Source: JAFNAG01 sp963824985
Lineage (GTDB): Bacteria > Acidobacteriota > UBA6911
Assembly (NCBI GenBank): GCA_963824985.1
Contig: CAWGRQ010000043.1
Location: 62,001-126,000 of the forward strand
Direction: 5' to 3'
DNA: 64,000 nucleotides
Shown here: positions 26,295 to 33,571 of the stretch, piece by piece
How the letters are laid out: every line of letters begins with the position of its first letter
How positions within the stretch are numbered: the first letter of the stretch is position 1
Program-made: the position numbers and the translations under genes
The notes under the pieces: model-generated
Database searches by the model: none
The model's input: only the letters and a program-made list of their open reading frames with translations
Told to the model about the DNA's origin: nothing

Positions 26295-28454
26295 ATGCTG
26301 AAGCAGCCACTGTGCATCGCCTTTCTCTGGCACATGCACCAGCCGGACTATGCCAACGAGGAAACCGGAGCGATCTATCTCCCCTGGACCCGGTTTCATG
26401 CGATCAAGGATTATTACGACATGGGGTCGCTGGTGGAACAGGTTCCGGGGCTGCATGTCACCATCAATGTGGTCCCTTCCCTGGCGGATCAGCTGCTCGC
26501 CTATGCCGGAGGCACGGCCCATGAGACCTACGAGGCACTCACGCTCCACCCCGCAGCCGAACTCGACGATCGGGAGAAACTTTTCCTTCTCCGCAGCTTC
26601 TTCCAGCTCCCGTGGAAACAGATGATTCTTCCGTATCCGCGCTACAAGGAGTTGCTGGACCGGCGCGGCAACCCGGATGAGCGCGGCGAGTTCACCGGCG
26701 CACTCAAGCGGTATGCCGTGAACGATTACCGGGACCTGCAGGTTTGGTTCAATCTGAGCTGGTGCGGCAATGAACTGAGGCGCGATCCGGTGATTGCAGC
26801 CATGTTCCAAAAAGGGCGCGATTTTTCGGAGTCGGACAAGGAAGTACTGCTGAACCTGCAGATGGTTTTCATCGGCCGGATCCTCCCCTTCTACAGAGAG
26901 CTTCTGGAGACACGCGGTGTGGAGCTTTCGGTCTCCCCTTATTACCATCCGATCCTGCCCCTGTTGATTGACAGCCGCTCCGCTCGCGAAGCGCTTCCCG
27001 ACATCGCCCTGCCACCCGGTCCGTTTTCCTTCCCCGGAGATGCGCGCGAGCAGGTGGTTCGCGCGCTGAACAGTTTTGAGCGCCTGTTTGGCCAGGCTCC
27101 GCGGGGCATGTGGCCTTCCGAAGGATCAATCAGCGACGCCGCCTCTCGATTGGCCGGGGATGTAGGGCTCCGATGGCTGGCTTCCGACGAAGGTGTGTTG
27201 CTGAATTCGTTGAGGAAATCAGGACAATCCGCGGGCACGCTCCGGCCGGAACAGAGGTACCGCGCCTGGCAATGCGCCGAGGGGCCGGCCCTGTTCTTCC
27301 GTGATCATGAGCTGTCCGACCTCATCGGATTTACTTACGGGCGCTGGGATGCGGGGGCTGCCGTGGAGAATTTTCTGCGGCGTCTGCACCAGATCCACGA
27401 CTCCGTGCCGGACGACGGGCGGCATTACGTCGTGCCGGTGATCCTCGATGGCGAGAACGCTTGGGAACATTACCCGCGCAATGGAGCGGACTTTCTTGGC
27501 CTGCTGTACCGCAAGCTGATGGAGGCCGGCTTCCTGCGCACCGTCACCTTCTCGGAATACCTGGATCTGGAGCCGGGCCGGGAACAGCTCCAGACGCTGG
27601 CCGCGGGGAGTTGGATCTACAGTTGCCTCGCGACCTGGATCGGGCATCCGGAGAAAAACGCCGCATGGGAAGCTCTCTCGGCTGCCCGCCAGGCCTTTTC
27701 CCGGCTCGAAGGCAGCCTCACCGGCCAGGATCGGCGGGAGAGGGCCTTCCAGGAAATCATGATTGCGGAAGGGAGCGACTGGTTCTGGTGGTATGGCGAC
27801 GATCACCAGACCGAGAACGCCGTAGAGTTCGACACTCTTTTCCGAAGCCACTTGAAGAATGTCTATCGATTGATCGGCCAGCCCTATCCGCCGACCCTGG
27901 ATGTGCCGATCAAAAAGGCCGACCTCCGGACTCAATACCGGCTTCCGGTTCACACCATCTCTCCGCACGTGGACGGCCGAGTCACGGACTATTTCGAATG
28001 GCTTTCGGCCGGGTATGCCACGCCTGCGGGCGGCGGGGCCATGCATCGGGTAGTGCGCCACCTGGAAAAACTGTTCTTCGGATACGACAAGAGTTGGTTC
28101 TACGTGCGCCTGGATTTTACGAACGGTCTGAAATCCATGCCGCCGCAGTTGTCGTTTCAGTTGCACTTCCTGTCGCCTAAGGCGTGCCGGATGACGATCA
28201 CCCGCGCCGGGGGCGGATGGGAATGCACGGAGTTCATCTGTGCGATTCCGGACCTGGCTCCGGCAACCGCCGGCGGCAAAATCCTCGAAGCCGGCGTACC
28301 GCTGGCGGCGCTTGGCATCGGAGAACCGGATGAGGTCCGGTTTTTCGTCACTCTTATGGAAGAGGACCGCGAAGTGGAGCGATTCCCTTCTACCGGATTT
28401 ATAGTCGTGCCGGTGGATCCTGCGGGTCTCGACCAGGAAGAGTGGCTGGTGTAG
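26295..28454 (+). CDS. Glycoside hydrolase family 57 protein
   Basis: The 719-residue protein opens with CIAFLWHMHQPDYANEETGA, the conserved H-M-H-Q-P region I of GH57 (alpha-amylase, amylopullulanase, branching enzyme). The nucleophile region GMWPSEGSIS is near residue 275, and the acid region VILDGENAWEHYPRNG near 385. A distal domain (about 430-700) may bind carbohydrate. GH57 enzymes act on alpha-1,4 and alpha-1,6 glucans. The absence of a signal peptide points to cytoplasmic glycogen or maltodextrin. GAGG just before the ATG supports the start. The exact activity cannot be assigned from sequence alone. Confidence 0.9.
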   Translation: MLKQPLCIAFLWHMHQPDYANEETGAIYLPWTRFHAIKDYYDMGSLVEQVPGLHVTINVVPSLADQLLAYAGGTAHETYEALTLHPAAELDDREKLFLLRSFFQLPWKQMILPYPRYKELLDRRGNPDERGEFTGALKRYAVNDYRDLQVWFNLSWCGNELRRDPVIAAMFQKGRDFSESDKEVLLNLQMVFIGRILPFYRELLETRGVELSVSPYYHPILPLLIDSRSAREALPDIALPPGPFSFPGDAREQVVRALNSFERLFGQAPRGMWPSEGSISDAASRLAGDVGLRWLASDEGVLLNSLRKSGQSAGTLRPEQRYRAWQCAEGPALFFRDHELSDLIGFTYGRWDAGAAVENFLRRLHQIHDSVPDDGRHYVVPVILDGENAWEHYPRNGADFLGLLYRKLMEAGFLRTVTFSEYLDLEPGREQLQTLAAGSWIYSCLATWIGHPEKNAAWEALSAARQAFSRLEGSLTGQDRRERAFQEIMIAEGSDWFWWYGDDHQTENAVEFDTLFRSHLKNVYRLIGQPYPPTLDVPIKKADLRTQYRLPVHTISPHVDGRVTDYFEWLSAGYATPAGGGAMHRVVRHLEKLFFGYDKSWFYVRLDFTNGLKSMPPQLSFQLHFLSPKACRMTITRAGGGWECTEFICAIPDLAPATAGGKILEAGVPLAALGIGEPDEVRFFVTLMEEDREVERFPSTGFIVVPVDPAGLDQEEWLV

Positions 28455-28595
28455 CTCCAATCCGGCGGTTTCGCGGCCGCTGAAATTGACATTGCCGGGT
28501 TTCTGCGCCAAGATTGGCAATCGCTTCTCCGGGCTTGCGCCTGCGCGCGAAGCAGCCGGGGAGGATGATTTGATTTTTTGCCGCCAGAGCCGATT

Positions 28596-29276
28596 ATGCC
28601 TATAGAACAGGGAATCAACGTCTACGTGCACCAGTCGGTGCGGGCCTATGGAAAAAACCGGGTCGGGGACGACAGCATCGTGCTTGAAGATGTCATCCTG
28701 GGTTATCCAACCACCGATATCCTTCTGGATGTCAGTGCCCGGCGGATCGCCGCCGAATACCTCGACTATCCGGGTACAATCATCGCGAACAACGCGGTGA
28801 TACGCTCCCACGCCATCTTCTACCGCAACGTCCTGGTCGGACACCACGTGCGCACCGGACACCGCGCCATGGTGCGCGAGAACTGCCGGATCGGCGACCA
28901 CGTAATGATCGGTTCCAACGTGGTGATCGACAACGACTGCCGGATCGGAAGCCACGTGAGTATCCAGTCGAGCGTTTATATCCCGACCGGGACGGAAATC
29001 GGCGATTATGTCTTCCTCGGTCCGAACAGCGTGATTCTGAACGATCCATACCCTGTCCGGGAGGGTTCGAAGCTTGCCCCGCCGGTCCTGGAACGCGGCG
29101 TCACCATTGGCGGGAACGCCACGATCCTTCCAGGGGTGCGGCTCGGGGAAGGATCTTTCGTCGCAGCCGGCGCCTTGGTTACCCGGGACGTCCCCGCCTG
29201 GTCCCTGGCCATCGGGAGTCCGGCGAGGTTTTCCGATCTTCCCGAGCGTCTCCGCGACCTGAACCGCATCATATGA
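28596..29276 (+). CDS. Hexapeptide-repeat (left-handed beta-helix) acyltransferase
   Basis: The protein of about 226 residues is dominated by hexapeptide repeats of the I/V-G-x-x-V type (GDHVMIGSNVVIDNDCRIGS, PTGTEIGDYVFLGPNSVI) between about 70 and 205. These form the left-handed parallel beta-helix of the LpxA/WbbJ class. It ends with the usual GSPARFSDLP loop. Such enzymes transfer acetyl or other acyl groups to sugars or nucleotide sugars. The next gene is a nucleotide-sugar epimerase, overlapping by four bases, so an O- or N-acetyl modification of a surface sugar is likely. A TTG at 28578 would add six residues. Confidence 0.85.
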   Translation: MPIEQGINVYVHQSVRAYGKNRVGDDSIVLEDVILGYPTTDILLDVSARRIAAEYLDYPGTIIANNAVIRSHAIFYRNVLVGHHVRTGHRAMVRENCRIGDHVMIGSNVVIDNDCRIGSHVSIQSSVYIPTGTEIGDYVFLGPNSVILNDPYPVREGSKLAPPVLERGVTIGGNATILPGVRLGEGSFVAAGALVTRDVPAWSLAIGSPARFSDLPERLRDLNRII

Positions 29277-30247
29277 TCGGGTACGCAACCAAGCGCATTC
29301 TTGTGTCCGGCGGCGCCGGTTTCATAGGCAGCCATCTGGCCGACGCCCTGGTGAAAGAGCAGCCCATATCCCTGCACGTCGTAGACAACCTCTTCCTCGG
29401 CCGTGAAGAAAACCTGGATGAAGCCCGCCGGCAGTTTCCGGATCTGGTATTTCATCGCCTGGATGCCACGGACGGACCGAGCCTGCGAGGCCTGATCAGG
29501 AATCACCGCATCGATTTCGTCTTCAATCTGGCTACCAAGGCCCTGGGCCACTCTTTCTCGGATCCGCTGGACGCTTTCCACGTCAACAGCATCATCGCGG
29601 GGCACTTGCTGGAATCGTTGCGCGCCGGCGAAATCTCGCACCTGGTACATTTCTCGTCATCTGAGGCCTGCGGCACCGCTTTGCGGATCCCCATGGCCGA
29701 ATCCCACCCGTTGTGGCCGAACACCACATACGCGGCCGGCAAGGCGGCGGCGGATCTTATGGTCCGCGCCTATCAGGAAAGTTTCGGGCTCCGGGTGACA
29801 ACCATCCGTCCATTCAACAATTACGGGCCGCGACAGAATGCCGGTGTCTATGCCGGAATCATTCCCTTGACCATGACCAGGATTCTCCGGGGAGAGACCC
29901 CGGTGATTTTCGGCGATGGCCGGCAAACCCGGGATTTTTCTTTTGTGCGCGACACCGCCCGGCTGGCGGTGGAGCTCGGGAAACATGATGAGATTGCCGG
30001 TACGGTAGTTCACCTGGGCTCCGGCAGGGAAATCGGCATCCGGGATCTCGTCGACCGCATATGCCGGATTGCGGGCTATGCCGGCGCCGTACGCACTGAC
30101 CCGGCCCGGCCGGCAGATGTGCTTCGCCATTGTGCGGATGTAAGCCTCCTGCGGCAAATCCTGGGCGAGGTTTCCATCTGCACCTTTGAGGAAGGGCTCG
30201 CGGAAACCTGGGAATGGTACCGGAAGCGCGGCCGCGAACACATCTGA
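29273..30247 (+). CDS. NAD-dependent nucleotide-sugar epimerase/dehydratase (extended SDR)
   Basis: The 324-residue protein has the Rossmann motif GGAGFIGSHLADAL (about 13-26), the NNHVD-type dinucleotide switch (HVVDNLFLGREENL) and the catalytic YAAGK (about 153-157). PFNNYGPRQNAG is typical of UDP-glucose 4-epimerase/dTDP-glucose dehydratase relatives. The C-terminal part keeps GDGRQTRDFSFVRDTARL. Substrate not resolvable by eye. Its ATG overlaps the acyltransferase stop (ATGA, 29273-29276), showing translational coupling. Confidence 0.9.
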   Translation: MIGYATKRILVSGGAGFIGSHLADALVKEQPISLHVVDNLFLGREENLDEARRQFPDLVFHRLDATDGPSLRGLIRNHRIDFVFNLATKALGHSFSDPLDAFHVNSIIAGHLLESLRAGEISHLVHFSSSEACGTALRIPMAESHPLWPNTTYAAGKAAADLMVRAYQESFGLRVTTIRPFNNYGPRQNAGVYAGIIPLTMTRILRGETPVIFGDGRQTRDFSFVRDTARLAVELGKHDEIAGTVVHLGSGREIGIRDLVDRICRIAGYAGAVRTDPARPADVLRHCADVSLLRQILGEVSICTFEEGLAETWEWYRKRGREHI

Positions 30248-30287
30248 CCGGCAATTCCGGCACGGCAACGAGGGGCAACCAAACGCC

Positions 30288-32702
30288 ATGAAATCCGGCG
30301 CCTGTCTTCTGATCATTCTCTCCCTGGCCTGCGCTTTTTTCTTACCGAACATCCTTCGCGGCGGACTGATGCTGCCGATGGATCTGTTCCATCACCTCGA
30401 CCCGTTTTCCGCATCGGTTCCTCCGGATCTGGAGCAGATCCACAACCCGCTCCTGTGGGATCTGGCGGTTATGATCTACCCGTGGGTCGAGGAATTCATC
30501 AGGTCCGGACCGTGGCTGCCATTGTGGAATCCCTACTCGTTTTGCGGTTCGCCGCTGCTGGCCAACGGCCAGACCGGGTTGCTTCATCCGCTGAGCTGGA
30601 TCTATCGGCTTCTGCCGCTGGGCGCCGCGCTGCTCGTGATTGCGATAGCCAAGCTCACCTTCTGCGGCGTTTTCGCCTTCCTGTTCTACCGCAAGCTCGA
30701 ATTTCACCCTCAGGCCTGCCTCCTCGGCGCCCTCGCCACCATGTTCGGCATGCTGACCGTGGTCTGGCTTGGATATCCGGCGTCGCTCAGCCTTACGACC
30801 ATGCCCTTTCTCTTCTGGTCCCTGCAGACATACCTCCGGGGCCGGCGGCATCGGGACATCGTCTGGATCGCATGCGGTTATGGATTGATGTTTCTCGGAG
30901 GCGGATTGCAGACGGCGTTTCTGATCTCGATTGCAAGTGCGATCTATTTTGTGGTCGCCGCGAAGAGCGTGAAGCTGTATCCGGCGCTGGCGCTGGCGGC
31001 CCTGCTCGGCTTCTGCCTGGCCGCCCCCCAGCTTCTCCCTTTCTTTGAATACCTGAAAGAAGGATCGGCATCGCATTTTCGCGGCGGTTTCGGATGGAAA
31101 CCCTATCCCTGGTTCACAATGCTGTCGTGGGCCATGCCGCGCTTCTTCGGGGATCCGCGAGCGGGAAACTTCTGGGGATTCTCGAGCTATCTGGGAGAGG
31201 CGGTCTACATCGGGATGGCGCCGCTTCTGCTCGCCGCCGCGGGGCTGGTGCTTGCCAGGAAGAACCGGTATTACTGGGGCATGCTGGCGGTGGCGGCTTG
31301 CGGCATCCTGGGCCTCTACTGCGCTCCATTGCAGGATCTCCTGAAGCATGTGCCCTTCCTCTCCCACCTGGATAACAACAAGTTTCCCGCGCTCTCCGTG
31401 TTCGGCGCCATTTATTTTGCCGTGGCGGGCCTTGACTTCATGCTGCGTCGAGAGGACGGCCCGGGCCGGGCGCGTGCCCGGGCGATATGGATCGCGGCAT
31501 CCACATTCTGGATGGCATTGACGGCCTGGGCGGCCCTGTTTTTCCGGGAAGCGATCAGGCAGATGAATCTGAGCGGATTCCTGACCCGGGAGGCTTTTCT
31601 GCAACTGGGTTTCTTGCTCGCAACCACGGTTCTCTTCTGGCTGTGGCATAGCGGGCGGTTGCGACCATCTTCAGCCGCCTGGATTCTGTTGCTGCTGACC
31701 GCCAGCGATCTGATGCGCCTGTCGATCTACTACTACCCCTCGCCCCCGGACGGGCGCCGCCTGCCGGCGTCGACTTCGGTTGGCTTCCTTCAGAAAAACC
31801 TGGGGGAGAACCGTTTCCTCGGCCTGGCCGGATGGATTCCCCCCGAGATCTCGATTCTTTACCGCCTCCAGGATGCCCGCGGAATCGACGGCCATACCCC
31901 TTACCGGCAATATGAGGTCATGGGCCGGATCGATCCGGCGGTGCACGATTTGCGCGCCCGGCTGCTAAGCGGTGCGCCGCAGGAGGGGAAATGGACGCGC
32001 AGCACACTGTTTTACGAATCCATCCGGCCGATTCTCGAGAATGAGGATCCTGAGATTCGTTCCGCCTTACGGCAACTCGATTATTGGAGCTACGATGTCA
32101 CGCACATCGAAAATCCGGAGTTGCTTTCCGTGCTCGGTGTGCGCTACCTCATCGGGCCAAAAGGCTCGCCGGGGCCGGCCGCTGCAGGTTTTCCACTGGT
32201 CCACTCCTCGGATGCGGACGTCTGGGAGAACCCTGCGTGCCTGCTTCGGGCCTACTTATGTACCCGGCCGGATTTTGTATCCGGAGAGGCGGAGGCGCTC
32301 GAGACCATATCGGCGCCCGGTTTTTTAAAGCGCAAAACCGCCGCGATCGACATGCGGGGTCGTCCGCTCCCCGCCCGCCGCGACCGCCCTGAGGAACGGG
32401 ATCTGGTCCCGGCGCGCATCGAGGCCTACGGTTCTCAAATCGTCCGTATCAGCACCGACGCACCGGAAGGCGGTTGGCTGGTTCTCGGCGACCTGTACTA
32501 TCCCGGCTGGGAAGCGACAATAGACGGCTCGGCGGCTCCGATCTATCCGGCGAATTACCTGTTCCGCGGGGTCGAACTGCCACCCGGAAAGCACGTTGTG
32601 GAGTTCCGTTTCCGTCCGCAGTCCTTGCGGAGAGGGATTATGCTTTGCTTTGCTGCCCTGGCGATTCTGGCAGGCCTGCTTTTGTGGCGCCCGAGGCCTT
32701 GA
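30288..32702 (+). CDS. YfhO-like large membrane protein
   Basis: The protein of about 804 residues has a long polytopic half (about 5-460, roughly 12 hydrophobic segments). A soluble half follows (about 470-770) with the beta-rich ending VLGDLYYPGWEATIDGS, then VELPPGKHVVEFRFRP. A final membrane segment (GIMLCFAALAILAGLLLW) closes it. YfhO-type proteins have a GT-C-like membrane fold and end with this W-x-A-x-I-D-G motif. They act in glycosylation of wall or lipid polymers in some Firmicutes. I chose the ATG at 30288 (GAGGGG about 13 bases upstream) because it starts directly before the first hydrophobic helix. It belongs to the glycan cluster. Confidence 0.82.
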   Translation: MKSGACLLIILSLACAFFLPNILRGGLMLPMDLFHHLDPFSASVPPDLEQIHNPLLWDLAVMIYPWVEEFIRSGPWLPLWNPYSFCGSPLLANGQTGLLHPLSWIYRLLPLGAALLVIAIAKLTFCGVFAFLFYRKLEFHPQACLLGALATMFGMLTVVWLGYPASLSLTTMPFLFWSLQTYLRGRRHRDIVWIACGYGLMFLGGGLQTAFLISIASAIYFVVAAKSVKLYPALALAALLGFCLAAPQLLPFFEYLKEGSASHFRGGFGWKPYPWFTMLSWAMPRFFGDPRAGNFWGFSSYLGEAVYIGMAPLLLAAAGLVLARKNRYYWGMLAVAACGILGLYCAPLQDLLKHVPFLSHLDNNKFPALSVFGAIYFAVAGLDFMLRREDGPGRARARAIWIAASTFWMALTAWAALFFREAIRQMNLSGFLTREAFLQLGFLLATTVLFWLWHSGRLRPSSAAWILLLLTASDLMRLSIYYYPSPPDGRRLPASTSVGFLQKNLGENRFLGLAGWIPPEISILYRLQDARGIDGHTPYRQYEVMGRIDPAVHDLRARLLSGAPQEGKWTRSTLFYESIRPILENEDPEIRSALRQLDYWSYDVTHIENPELLSVLGVRYLIGPKGSPGPAAAGFPLVHSSDADVWENPACLLRAYLCTRPDFVSGEAEALETISAPGFLKRKTAAIDMRGRPLPARRDRPEERDLVPARIEAYGSQIVRISTDAPEGGWLVLGDLYYPGWEATIDGSAAPIYPANYLFRGVELPPGKHVVEFRFRPQSLRRGIMLCFAALAILAGLLLWRPRP

Positions 32703-32745
32703 TGAGACCGACCGACTTCAGATATACGCTCCGGGTATCAGGAAC

Positions 32746-32991
32746 CGCTTAGTAATTCGCTACGCTGCCGACCTGGCATCCTTGCCCCGGGACTTTCGTG
32801 CGGCCGCAAAACAACTCGAGCCAGACGCCCCCATCGTCGGTGTCAAGTCGATGGAGGAACGTATCTCCGCATGGACAGCGCCTCCGCGTGTGCGAACAAT
32901 CCTATTTCGCGGCATGGCGGCGCTTGCGCTCATCATGGTTGCGGTCGGCATATCCGGCGTCATGGGGCAGCTTGACGGCATGCAGCGTTGA
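32746..32991 (+). pseudogene. Decayed ADOP/MacB-like permease fragment
   Basis: In one plus-strand frame the stretch VIRYAADLASLPRDFRAA, then EPDAPIVGVKSMEERISA, then LFRGMAALALIMVAVGISGV matches the final third of ADOP permeases. Those read V-R-x-x-x-D-x-x-x-L followed by the R-x-x-x-x-L-A-x-x-A-x-x-x-x-x-V-G-I-x-G-V helix. There is no start codon or upstream half. The frame stops right after the helix, losing the last membrane segments. It lies immediately upstream of the intact padR-ADOP pair, so it is probably what remains of an earlier copy. Confidence 0.7.
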
Positions 32992-33052
32992 CAGCGCCCG
33001 TCTCATGTTTTCGAGACCGCTGAAACCGGGGGCAGTCATTTGATATTTGCTC

Positions 33053-33100
33053 TTGACAGTCTGAAGGGTGCCCTCGTACTATGCATAACATGTCTATGCA
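33053..33100 (+). promoter_or_regulatory. padR promoter with overlapping dyad operator
   Basis: TTGACA (33053-33058) and TACTAT (33077-33082) have an 18-bp spacer. A perfect dyad TGCATA-N7-TATGCA (33082-33100) begins on the last base of the -10 and covers the predicted start site. PadR proteins commonly repress their own promoters by binding such dyads. Confidence 0.6.
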
Positions 33101-33110
33101 AAGAGAAACC

Positions 33111-33440
33111 ATGACACCTCGTACGGAGATTCCGCCCGGCACGCTTCACATGCTGATTCTGAAAACGCTGGCGCGCGGGCCGTTGCATGGATACGCCATT
33201 GCCCGGCAGATCAAGCTCATGTCCGATGACGTGCTTCGGGTCGAAGAAGGATCGCTCTACCCGGCCCTTCAGCGCATGCTCGCGAAGGGGTGGGTTACGG
33301 CGGAGTGGGTCCCGGCAGGACCGAAGCGCCGGGCGCGGATCTACCGTCTCACGCCGACGGGACGAAAGCAACTCGCCGCCGAGGTCTCCGATTTCACCCG
33401 GGCCATGCAGGCCATCGTGCGCGTTATCGAGCCGGCATGA
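33111..33440 (+). CDS. PadR-family transcriptional regulator (acidobacterial ADOP-associated type)
   Basis: The 109-residue protein is a winged-helix PadR regulator. PPGTLHMLILKTLARGPLHG and YAIARQI form the recognition region. EEGSLYPALQRMLAKGWV is the hallmark PadR wing motif, and a short C-terminal dimerisation helix follows. I place the start at the ATG at 33111 rather than 33081, because the earlier codon overlaps the predicted -10 element and operator. It ends 18 bp before the GTG of the downstream permease. The pair padR-ADOP is a typical acidobacterial unit, and the regulator probably controls the permease. Confidence 0.9.
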   Translation: MTPRTEIPPGTLHMLILKTLARGPLHGYAIARQIKLMSDDVLRVEEGSLYPALQRMLAKGWVTAEWVPAGPKRRARIYRLTPTGRKQLAAEVSDFTRAMQAIVRVIEPA

Positions 33441-33571
33441 TCGGAAAGGAGCGGTATCGTGTGGATGCGCGGGTTCTGCCGAAGGCTCGCTGTCCTCTTC
33501 CGCCGCGGGCGTTTTGACCGCGATCTCGAAGAGGAGATGCAGTTCCATCTCGAGCTGCAAGCCGAGGAAAA
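33431..33571 (+). repeat. Direct repeat, copy 1 (padR end and ADOP start)
   Basis: GCCGGCATGATCGG and the next 125 bp, covering the padR stop, the Shine-Dalgarno and the first about 38 codons of the permease, recur at 36188-36332 at roughly 85% identity by eye. Confidence 0.75.

Noticed and set aside
27219..29288. 689-codon open frame on the minus strand opposite the GH57 and acyltransferase genes
   Set aside because: No recognisable domains, low-complexity composition and complete overlap with two clear genes; typical of GC-rich antisense frames.
30342..31649. 435-codon minus-strand frame opposite the YfhO-like gene
   Set aside because: Mirror image of a hydrophobic gene, rich in Gln/Arg/His with no domain; shadow.
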